Made by a program: the position numbers and the translations under genes. The notes under the pieces are model-generated. The model was not told where the DNA came from, ran no database searches, and was given only the letters and a program-made list of their open reading frames with translations. DNA of 64,000 bases from Ciceribacter ferrooxidans (GTDB taxonomy: Bacteria; Pseudomonadota; Alphaproteobacteria; Rhizobiales; Rhizobiaceae). Positions 57,980 through 64,000 of the stretch are shown here, in pieces; positions within the stretch are counted from its first letter, which is position 1, and every line of letters begins with the position of its first letter. Where the stretch lies: NCBI RefSeq assembly GCF_004137355.1, contig NZ_SDVB01000311.1:1-64000 (forward strand). The letters run 5' to 3'.

Positions 57980-58404
57980 TGCGTGCCGAAGACATCGTCG
58001 CGGCGCTCGGAATGCAGCGGCATCCGGAAGGTGGCTGGTATTCCGAAACCTTTCGCGACGCGGCTGACGTAGGCCGGGGCCATTCCACCGCGATCTACTA
58101 TCTGCTGACGGCCGGCCAACGATCCCATTGGCACCGCGTCAGGGATGCCGCGGAGGTTTGGCACTACTACGCCGGTGCTCCGCTGGCGCTTCATCATGCC
58201 GCCGATGGCGTCACCGTCGAGACGATCCGCCTCGGTCCCGCCGTGCTGACGGGTGAGCGGCCGCAGGCCGTGATTCCCGCCAATTGCTGGCAGGCGGCCG
58301 AAAGCCTTGGGGAGTACACCCTGGTTGGTTGCACGGTCGCTCCGGGCTTCGATTTCTCCGCCTTCGAAATGGCGCCGGCCGGCTGGTCACCGGGACAGGA
58401 CTAG
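57979..58404 (+). CDS. Cupin family protein (DUF985)
   Basis: 141 residues. Cupin_5/DUF985 barrel: MQRHPEGGWYSETFRD at the N-terminus, IYYLLTAGQRSHWHRVRDAAEVWHYYAGAPL (metal-type His residues) and GCTVAPGFDFSAFEM at the end. Start overlaps the gloB stop by one base, so co-translated. The function is unknown; coupling to gloB hints at a small-metabolite role. Its last four bases overlap the end of the lysoplasmalogenase gene on the other strand. Confidence 0.92.
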   Translation: MRAEDIVAALGMQRHPEGGWYSETFRDAADVGRGHSTAIYYLLTAGQRSHWHRVRDAAEVWHYYAGAPLALHHAADGVTVETIRLGPAVLTGERPQAVIPANCWQAAESLGEYTLVGCTVAPGFDFSAFEMAPAGWSPGQD

Positions 58405-59057
58405 AGGCTCGCTGCGGACCTTGCGAGCGCCAAGGTCAGGATGCACTGGGCACCATAGTAGCTGATCCAGACATAGTAGGAGGCAACCCGGCTCATGGCA
58501 TGGTCCGGCTTGAGCACGAACCGTCGCAGGGCGAGCACGGCGTCCGAACTCATGAAGACGGCCGCCCCGAGAAAGACGGTCGGCGCCTGAACGAACAAGG
58601 CGAGGAGTGCCATCCCGAGGATAACCAGGCCGTAGACGGACACCGCCACGCGATGCTGCCCCGCGTGCCTGCGCAGGAGTGGCAGAATGATGGCCATCGC
58701 GGCCGCCGACGCCGCTCCGGCGGCAACTCTCCAGACCTCGGCCGATGAGACCGACGGAGCCGCCATCGAAACGAAGAGAGCCCCATATGTGAAGTGGGCT
58801 GCAAGGAAGGACGCGAGACCATTCCTGAATGCGCCTTCTCCATCGTGCGCGAGAAAGGCGTCGCCTGTTGCGCTCAGGAGCAATGCCGCCAGCAGCAGCG
58901 TGGGTGCCTCGACGGACCAGGCAAATCCTGCGAGCAGCGTTACCGGCAGTGTCTTCAAGACTGTTCGGAGAACGCTCGGCGGGCGACCGAGAATGACGGT
59001 GTAGAACAGGCCGAGCGCAACCGACGACCCCAGCCAAGCGGCAGACGCGATTTCCAT
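58401..59057 (-). CDS. YhhN family lysoplasmalogenase-like membrane protein
   Basis: 218 residues with about seven or eight spans (LGSSVALGLFYTVI, TLPVTLLAGFAWSVEAPTLLLAALLLSATGDAFLA, and others). LLLSATGDAFLAHDG and FMSSDAVLAL contain the two Asp residues conserved in the YhhN/TMEM86 family, which hydrolyses the vinyl ether bond of lysoplasmalogens in animals; the bacterial substrate is uncertain. Converges on the cupin gene with a four-base overlap. Confidence 0.9.
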   Translation of the reverse strand: MEIASAAWLGSSVALGLFYTVILGRPPSVLRTVLKTLPVTLLAGFAWSVEAPTLLLAALLLSATGDAFLAHDGEGAFRNGLASFLAAHFTYGALFVSMAAPSVSSAEVWRVAAGAASAAAMAIILPLLRRHAGQHRVAVSVYGLVILGMALLALFVQAPTVFLGAAVFMSSDAVLALRRFVLKPDHAMSRVASYYVWISYYGAQCILTLALARSAASL

Positions 59058-59203
59058 CCTTCTGCCCGCCGATCAACCGGCAACGGGCGCGATGGAAGCA
59101 ACGGATGGCACGGGCGAACACACGAGAGCGGCCATGAACCGGATCCGCATCATCCTCGATCTCATCTTCCCCCTTTGCGGGCGTTGGCGATCCCGCGATG
59201 ATG

Positions 59204-59980
59204 TCAGCCGTCGAACTTCACGGCCCTGATATAGAGCGGCCCCATGCGGGTCGGCACGCGGGCGTAGACCGGAGCATATACCTTGAGCAGCGCCGTCTTG
59301 GCAAACCAGATCTCCATATCGGTCGCCTGACGCAGGTACTCGATATCCTTGCGCCCTTTGCGGAATCCGGATTTCGGCACATAGCGAATGGCGCAGACGA
59401 TCGCCTCCCCCTCGACGTCACCGACGGAAAAGCGCGAGCTTCCTTTTGGAGACAGGACGAGGTCCATCCGGCTCTCGCCGTCGAAGATCGGTAGTGTCCT
59501 GCGGCAAACATCCTGGCCGTCAGGCACGATCATGCCGCTGATCGGATCGAGCACCGACTTGAGATCGCGATCGGTGACGTCGATCCAGTTGCGCGGCTTC
59601 CTTTTCGGCGTCGGCCTGATCTCGGCCTTGACGACGTCTCCGTTCCGGTAACGCACGTCATACGTCTGAACCTTGTTGTTGGACTTGTAGACGAGCGAAT
59701 AGCGCGAAGCCTGCATCCGGTCCTTCATCAGCACTCCGGAAACACTGGTCTGTGCTGAGATTTTCGCAATGACGTCGACGATTCCGGCCGATCTGACATC
59801 GCCGGAAATGGTATAACCGCTGCTGAGAACCTTCGTCACGAACGAGGCACGCGCGATCGGCAGGATGCCGAGCGACACGTTGTATTCGGTCTCATATCGG
59901 ATGTCGCCCTCGGCTCCCGCGGGTACGGCGAAAGCCATCGCTGCGAACGCAACCGTCAGGACGCTGAGATAACGTTTCAT
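59204..59980 (-). CDS. DUF3108 family periplasmic protein
   Basis: 258 residues from ATG at 59980. Signal peptide (MKRYLSVLTVAFAAMAFA, cut near PAGAEG), then a beta-rich domain: YETEYNVSLGILPIARASFVTKV, GIVDVIAKISAQTSVSG, VLDPISGMIVP, CRRTLPIFDGESRMDLVL. This is DUF3108, a family of exported proteins of unknown function. A charged segment IRPTPKRKPRNWIDV is mid-protein. Minus strand, single gene; the 240 bp before rpmB are shared divergent promoter space. Confidence 0.88.
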   Translation of the reverse strand: MKRYLSVLTVAFAAMAFAVPAGAEGDIRYETEYNVSLGILPIARASFVTKVLSSGYTISGDVRSAGIVDVIAKISAQTSVSGVLMKDRMQASRYSLVYKSNNKVQTYDVRYRNGDVVKAEIRPTPKRKPRNWIDVTDRDLKSVLDPISGMIVPDGQDVCRRTLPIFDGESRMDLVLSPKGSSRFSVGDVEGEAIVCAIRYVPKSGFRKGRKDIEYLRQATDMEIWFAKTALLKVYAPVYARVPTRMGPLYIRAVKFDG

Positions 59981-60109
59981 GTAGCTTGGTCCGGCCCCTA
60001 AACTGAGCTGCGAGGGTAGAAGTCCCTTCGCGCAGGCTACCTTTGAACCAGAACATGGCAAGAAAATAGCATGCTGAGCGTACAATCGAGGGAATCTCCG
60101 CCGTCAGGC

Positions 60110-60138
60110 TTGACGTGCGCGGCCAGTCTGACTATAGA
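60110..60138 (+). promoter_or_regulatory. Strong sigma-70 promoter of rpmB
   Basis: TTGACG (60110-60115), a 17-base spacer and TATAGA (60133-60138). As CTTGAC-N17-CTATAG it matches the rhizobial housekeeping consensus at 11 of 12 positions. It is placed 84 bp before the L28 start, as expected for a ribosomal protein gene. Confidence 0.85.
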
Positions 60139-60221
60139 ACCGCAACTTTCCAATCATGCCTAGTTGGATTGCGCACCGGTTTTCCGGCACCGATCCGATG
60201 GCCAAGAACAATAGGTGTATC

Positions 60222-60512
60222 ATGTCCCGCAGTTGCGAATTGACCGGCAAGGGCGTCCAGTCGGGCCACAACGTGAGCCACGCGAACAACAAGACCAAGC
60301 GCAAGTTCCTTCCGAACCTGTGTGACGTCACCCTGATCTCGGACGCTCTCGGCCAGCGTTTCCGCCTGCGCGTTTCGGCCGCCGCCCTGCGTTCGGTCGA
60401 GCATCGCGGTGGCCTCGACGCCTTCCTTCTGAAGGCTGACGAGAAGGAACTGAGCATGCGCGCCCGCCTGCTGCGCCGCCAGATCGTCAAGAAGACCGCC
60501 GAAGCCGCGTAA
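60222..60512 (+). CDS. rpmB: Ribosomal protein bL28
   Basis: 96 residues from ATG at 60222 (AGGTG upstream). [20 protein letters not shown] is the usual alphaproteobacterial L28 start; [12 protein letters not shown] and [24 protein letters not shown] follow. Large-subunit protein. The frame is open for 22 residues upstream without similarity. Strong promoter upstream and hairpin downstream. Confidence 0.98.
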   Translation: MSRSCELTGKGVQSGHNVSHANNKTKRKFLPNLCDVTLISDALGQRFRLRVSAAALRSVEHRGGLDAFLLKADEKELSMRARLLRRQIVKKTAEAA

Positions 60513-60536
60513 GCGTCTTCGAGGCTGAAGGATCGT

Positions 60537-60576
60537 AAGGCTTGTGCGGCTTGCGCCGCCCAGGCCTTTTCCTTTT
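60537..60576 (+). terminator. Terminator after rpmB
   Basis: AAGGCTTG pairs with the AGGCCTT side through one G-U wobble, enclosing an inner GCGGC/GCCGC stem, followed by TTTTCCTTTT. It begins 25 bp past the rpmB stop. If it ends all transcription, the next gene needs its own promoter, and little room is left; partial read-through is likely. Confidence 0.75.
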
Positions 60577-60595
60577 GAAAGAACCGTCCCTCTAA

Positions 60596-60625
60596 CTGGT
60601 GGCATCACCCAGGATAAAAAAATGC
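60596..60625 (+). promoter_or_regulatory. Candidate preQ1-I-like riboswitch overlapping the start codon
   Basis: P1: CTGG (60596-60599) pairs with CCAG (60609-60612). The P1 loop carries GCAT (60602-60605), which can pair as P2 with ATGC (60622-60625). Between P1 and P2 lies GAT plus an A-run, and ACCC precedes the 3' arm of P1, as in preQ1-I aptamers (C equivalent at 60608). The ribosome site AGGA (60611-60614) starts inside P1 and the AUG (60622-60624) is inside P2, so ligand binding would hide both. The gene is a COG1738/YhhQ transporter, the expected cargo class. Assigned by structure reading only. Confidence 0.55.
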
Positions 60626-61257
60626 AGATGACACGCTATATCTTCATCTACAGCCTGTTGATGACGGCCGTCGTGGTCGCATCGAACATCCTCGTCCAGT
60701 ATCCCCTTTCCGGCGAGCTCGCAGGTATCCAACTCGGCGACATTCTGACCTACGGTGCATTTACCTACCCGGTCGCGTTTCTGGTCACCGATCTGACGAA
60801 CCGCCAGTTCGGCCCGGCGGTTGCCCGCAAGGTCGTCTTCGTCGGCTTTCTCGTCGGTGTAGGACTTTCCTTCGCCACGTCACAGCCCCGCATCGCGATC
60901 GCGTCCGGATCGGCTTACTTGGTCGGGCAGCTGCTGGATATCGCCGTCTTCAACAAGCTGCGCCGGATGACCTGGTGGAAGGCTCCACTCTTTGGCTCGA
61001 TCTTCGGCTCGGTGACGGATACGGTGATCTTCTTCTCCCTGTCCTTTGCCGCGATTTTCAGCCTCATTGGTCCGAATGACGATTTCGCTATCGGCTCGGC
61101 ACCGATCCTCGGAGTCTTCGCCCTGGAGGCCCCGCGCTGGATCTCGTGGGCAATCGGCGATTTCGCCGTCAAGATGCTGGTGGGGCTCATCATGTTGCTG
61201 CCCTACGGAGCGTTGATGAATACGATCCGCCCGATAACGCCCCTGAAGAGCGTCTGA
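60622..61257 (+). CDS. VUT family / queuosine precursor transporter (YhhQ-type)
   Basis: 211 residues from ATG at 60622 (AGGA seven bases upstream). Six spans; family signature LGDILTYGAFTYPVAFLVTDLTNRQFGPAVARKVVF near the N-terminus and FGSIFGSVTDTVIFFSLSFAA in the middle. YhhQ of E. coli imports preQ0 and preQ1 for queuosine synthesis. A candidate preQ1 riboswitch overlaps the start, and gluQ in this window modifies queuosine in tRNA-Asp, so the three fit together. It follows rpmB across a terminator. Confidence 0.92.
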   Translation: MQMTRYIFIYSLLMTAVVVASNILVQYPLSGELAGIQLGDILTYGAFTYPVAFLVTDLTNRQFGPAVARKVVFVGFLVGVGLSFATSQPRIAIASGSAYLVGQLLDIAVFNKLRRMTWWKAPLFGSIFGSVTDTVIFFSLSFAAIFSLIGPNDDFAIGSAPILGVFALEAPRWISWAIGDFAVKMLVGLIMLLPYGALMNTIRPITPLKSV

Positions 61258-61309
61258 CGAGATAACCCGATCAGGAGATGGCCGCCGGCTCATGCCGTGC
61301 GGCTATTTT

Positions 61310-62326
61310 TCATTCGACGAGACGGAATTCCAGAAGCAGCGTCCGCTGCAGGATCGAATGGTTGTCATCCGACACCATAAAGAGATGCACGGAACCATCC
61401 TCAGCCTGAACAGCGTCAAGCCCCTCCATGTTGTCGATCTGGTAACCGAGATCCGCTTCAAGGATCGTGTCGCCTTCGACGATGGCACCGGGTCTCAATG
61501 TGTCGCCGGATATCCTCACGATACGCGTTCCGACGCCGTCAGCGAGATTGAAGCGGCGCTGGAGCAGGAGCAGGTCGCCACCGGGAAGAAAAGTCCCATC
61601 CGTGACGTCGAAGTCGTCACTCGTTCTGACGCGGAATGCGCCACGCAACGGTCCGTCGAGGATACCGGCGAGGCGGTACTCATCCCGGTTGCGGCTCTTC
61701 TCGGCCACAGCCACCAGAGCGCCTCCGAGAGGGCCTGCAACCGGCGACAACGCCAACGTCTCCAATCCACCATTGTTGCGCAGCTCGTCGGTCGCGAACG
61801 GCAGGGCCAAGGATTCGCCGGGCAGTGCCGTCTCGAACTTGGAAAGCGGCGAGAAGACGGTGACGCGGTGGCGCTGCTCATAGCTCACGACCACCTCGTC
61901 TCCACGGGTCGCGAGGCTCTCCGCGTCAACCGACCATTTGTTCTGGTTGTAGCTGCCGTCGACGTCCCGCATTGACGTGAGCCACACGTCGTCCACACCC
62001 GACAGACGCCCTTCGCCGTCGCGCCGGATTTCGCCCCTCAGCCAGTGACCGGTATCGAGAACGCCGATGAAATGCCGCCCGTCAGGCAGGAAGCGGATCG
62101 AGGACCACGCCCCGAATGCCATCTCAGCCGAGGACAACTCCAGTCCACCAAGAAATTCGAGTGAGCCGAAACGAGTGGCTTGCGACGCACGGTCGAAGAA
62201 GTGGATCGGCGCGCTCGCGACCGCGATGCGCTCGGGCTCCTCGGCGACCCCGTCATGCACCATGAGAGCCGCCCCGACGAAAAGGGCGGCACCGATCTGC
62301 ACGAAAATTGAAGGTTTAGCCCGCAC
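61310..62326 (-). CDS. Esterase-like/phytase-like periplasmic protein
   Basis: 338 residues from GTG at 62326, overlapping the cobT stop by 11 bases. Signal peptide (about 1-28), then a beta-propeller-like domain of the esterase-like activity of phytase family: [64 protein letters not shown] and [17 protein letters not shown]. The acidic and Asn residues could bind calcium as in propeller phytases. Substrate unknown. Coupling to cobT is common in Rhizobiales but unexplained. Confidence 0.9.
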   Translation of the reverse strand: MRAKPSIFVQIGAALFVGAALMVHDGVAEEPERIAVASAPIHFFDRASQATRFGSLEFLGGLELSSAEMAFGAWSSIRFLPDGRHFIGVLDTGHWLRGEIRRDGEGRLSGVDDVWLTSMRDVDGSYNQNKWSVDAESLATRGDEVVVSYEQRHRVTVFSPLSKFETALPGESLALPFATDELRNNGGLETLALSPVAGPLGGALVAVAEKSRNRDEYRLAGILDGPLRGAFRVRTSDDFDVTDGTFLPGGDLLLLQRRFNLADGVGTRIVRISGDTLRPGAIVEGDTILEADLGYQIDNMEGLDAVQAEDGSVHLFMVSDDNHSILQRTLLLEFRLVE

Positions 62327-64000
62327 GGCGCAAGCGATCGCCCCGCGGCGCCCGGGATTTGTCTTCGAAAAGCGCGGCGAGCTGCTCGGTCATCGCGCCG
62401 GCCAGTTCATCGGCGTCAACGATGGTTACCGCACGACTATAATAACGGGTCACGTCGTGCCCGATGCCGATCGCCAACAGCTCGACGGGCGAACGGCTTT
62501 CGATCTGGTCGATGACGGCACGCAGATGCCGCTCCAGATAGTTGCCCGGATTGACCGACAGCGTGGAGTCGTCCACCGGCGCGCCGTCGGAAATCATCAT
62601 GAGAATCTTTCGCTGCTCACGGCGGCCGAGCAAACGACTATGCGCCCACATCAGTGCCTCGCCGTCGATATTCTCCTTGAGCAGGCCTTCGCGCATCATC
62701 AGGCCCAAATTGCGACGCGAACGGCGCCAGGGGGCATCGGCCGACTTGTAGACGATGTGTCGAAGATCGTTGAGGCGGCCCGGCGTCGGCGGCTTGCCGT
62801 TCGCGAGCCATTTCTCACGAGACTGCCCGCCTTTCCAGGCCTTGGTCGTGAAACCGAGAATCTCGACCTTGACGCCGCAGCGTTCGAGCGTGCGCGCCAG
62901 GATATCGGCGCAGGTCGCGGCCACGGTGATGGGACGCCCGCGCATCGAACCGGAATTGTCGATGACCAGCGTCACCACCGTGTCGCGGAACTGCGTATCA
63001 CGCTCCATCTTGAAGGAAAGCGGCTGCATGGGGTCGATCACCATGCGCGGCAGGCGAGCGGTGTCGAGATAGCCTTCTTCGAGATCGAAGTCCCAGGAAC
63101 GGTTCTGCTGCGCCATGAGGCGGCGCTGCAGGCGGTTCGCAAGACGACCGACGGCACCCTGCAGATGCGCGAGCTGCTTGTCGAGGAAAGCCCGTAGCCG
63201 GTCGAGTTCCGCCTCGTCGCAAAGCTCCTCGGCGGTGACGATCTCGTCGAACTCCGTCGTATAGATCCGGTAGTCGACTTTCTCGTTGAAATCGTCGAAG
63301 GGGCTCGCCGGACGACGCATCTCGCCGGGCGTTTCGGAATCATCCTCGCCCTCGTCCATCATCTCGTCTTCCGAGATCTCGGCGCCATCCATCTCGCCTT
63401 CGTCCATCTGCTCCTGGGAGGCTTCGCTCTCCTCCGCGGGTGCAGAGTCCTGGCCGGCTTCTTCTTCGGCGCTTTCCTGATTTTCCTCGTTGCTGCGCGG
63501 CTGATCCTCGTCGGTCGTGTCTTCCTGTTCGCTTTCCTCGGACTCGTCGCCGAAGTCCTCGGCCATTTCCATCGCGCTCAGGATATGGCGCATGACCCTT
63601 GCAAATGCCTGCTGGTCATTGATGGCGTCGCTCAGCCCTTCGAACTCGCTCGAGGCCTTCTCCTCGATGAAGGGCCGCCAGAGATCGAGAACCTTGCCCG
63701 CACTTTCCGGCGGCTTCTCACCCGTCAGCTTTTCCCGCACCAGCATCGCCATGGCTTCGGAGAGCGGGGCATCTTCCTGCCGACTGATCCCGGAGAAGTT
63801 CGCCTTGGCATACTTCTCGGCGTTCATCGTCTGGAGGTTCGCGGCCATGCCGCGCATCCGCAAGGCGCCGATCGATTCAACGCGAGCCTGCTCCACGGCG
63901 TCGAAGACCGCACGGGCATCGACTCCCTGGGGCGCCATGGCCGAATGGACCTTCTGGTCATGGCAGGCGAGCCTGAGGGCCATGGAGTCGCCGAGCCCGC
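62316..64000 (-). CDS. cobT: Aerobic cobaltochelatase subunit CobT (5' end outside window)
   Basis: 561 residues are visible; the frame continues past the window end ([14 protein letters not shown]), and family members have about 70 more at the N-terminus. A central acidic region (about 140-225 of the visible part; Glu/Asp/Ser runs) leads to a C-terminal von Willebrand A domain with the MIDAS motif DNSGSMRG, and [14 protein letters not shown] and [19 protein letters not shown] segments. With CobS it forms the AAA-type motor that drives CobN to insert cobalt into hydrogenobyrinic acid diamide in the aerobic B12 pathway. Confidence 0.96.
   Translation of the reverse strand, partial: GLGDSMALRLACHDQKVHSAMAPQGVDARAVFDAVEQARVESIGALRMRGMAANLQTMNAEKYAKANFSGISRQEDAPLSEAMAMLVREKLTGEKPPESAGKVLDLWRPFIEEKASSEFEGLSDAINDQQAFARVMRHILSAMEMAEDFGDESEESEQEDTTDEDQPRSNEENQESAEEEAGQDSAPAEESEASQEQMDEGEMDGAEISEDEMMDEGEDDSETPGEMRRPASPFDDFNEKVDYRIYTTEFDEIVTAEELCDEAELDRLRAFLDKQLAHLQGAVGRLANRLQRRLMAQQNRSWDFDLEEGYLDTARLPRMVIDPMQPLSFKMERDTQFRDTVVTLVIDNSGSMRGRPITVAATCADILARTLERCGVKVEILGFTTKAWKGGQSREKWLANGKPPTPGRLNDLRHIVYKSADAPWRRSRRNLGLMMREGLLKENIDGEALMWAHSRLLGRREQRKILMMISDGAPVDDSTLSVNPGNYLERHLRAVIDQIESRSPVELLAIGIGHDVTRYYSRAVTIVDADELAGAMTEQLAALFEDKSRAPRGDRLRRAG

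Noticed and set aside
59137..59232. Small plus-strand frame beginning MNRIRIILDLIF
   Set aside because: Only 31 codons, ends inside the DUF3108 gene on the other strand, and nothing supports expression.

Overview
The window looks like core chromosome of an alphaproteobacterium of the Rhizobiales (Hyphomicrobiales), closest in character to Sinorhizobium/Ensifer. Grounds: uniformly high GC; the cluster lysC-ptsP-prfA-prmC-DUF4167-clpB; an aerobic cobaltochelatase CobT; a CpdR-type cell-cycle receiver; a TIGR02302 protein; DUF1178, DUF2125 and DUF3108 proteins; an NDUFAF5-like methyltransferase; and promoters that fit the CTTGAC-N17-CTATAT pattern reported for rhizobial housekeeping sigma. I see no insertion sequence, prophage, CRISPR array, plasmid replication gene or rRNA. 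There is one tRNA gene (Leu, anticodon CAA). Species assignment is inference.

Layout. 1-550: possible tail of an unrecognised gene, then a C-rich, G-poor intergenic tract. 550-12 kb: a plus-strand M23 peptidase faces a long minus-strand block of lysC, ptsP (nitrogen PTS enzyme I), prfA, prmC, a DUF4167 protein and clpB; clpB has a sigma-32-like promoter. 12-21.9 kb: an SH3 protein, ubiG-DUF924, DUF1178-amidase-grxC-comF, an NDUFAF5-like methyltransferase, an orphan Flp pilin with a small membrane protein, and the overlapping chain PPIase-argJ-GNAT-mutT. 22-31 kb: secA, a flippase coupled to a CelD-like acyltransferase, an acyl-CoA synthetase, a tautomerase divergent from a LysR regulator, and tRNA-Leu. 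31-41 kb: YqaA-dsbB, an HNH nuclease, a DNA glycosylase, gluQ, YihY, then SDR-HIG1-cobalamin adenosyltransferase-rhomboid and etfBA-hbdA. 41-49 kb: tlpA divergent from argH-lptM-lysA, the TIGR02302 protein, cpdR and hpt. 49-64 kb: ftsEX-DUF218-plsC, ChaC, DUF2125, tyrC-hisC-methyltransferase, gloB-cupin, lysoplasmalogenase, DUF3108, rpmB, a queuosine-precursor-type transporter, a phytase-like esterase and the start-truncated cobT.

How the genes work together. Most are housekeeping: translation termination (prfA methylated by prmC), protein export and folding (secA, PPIase, clpB, dsbB, tlpA), amino acid synthesis (lysC, argJ, argH, lysA, tyrC, hisC), envelope growth and division (M23 peptidase, ftsEX, plsC, lptM) and beta-oxidation electron transfer (etfBA, hbdA).

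The most interesting signals are regulatory. (1) A compact pseudoknot at 60596-60625 resembles a preQ1-I riboswitch; its P1 helix takes in the Shine-Dalgarno and its P2 helix takes in the AUG of a COG1738-type transporter. (2) Three ACGT cores at 6-bp spacing lie exactly between the -35 and -10 of a promoter upstream of etfBA, an arrangement typical of MerR-family regulation. I found no convincing undescribed multi-gene system; the nearest candidates are the flippase/acyltransferase pair and the orphan pilin locus.
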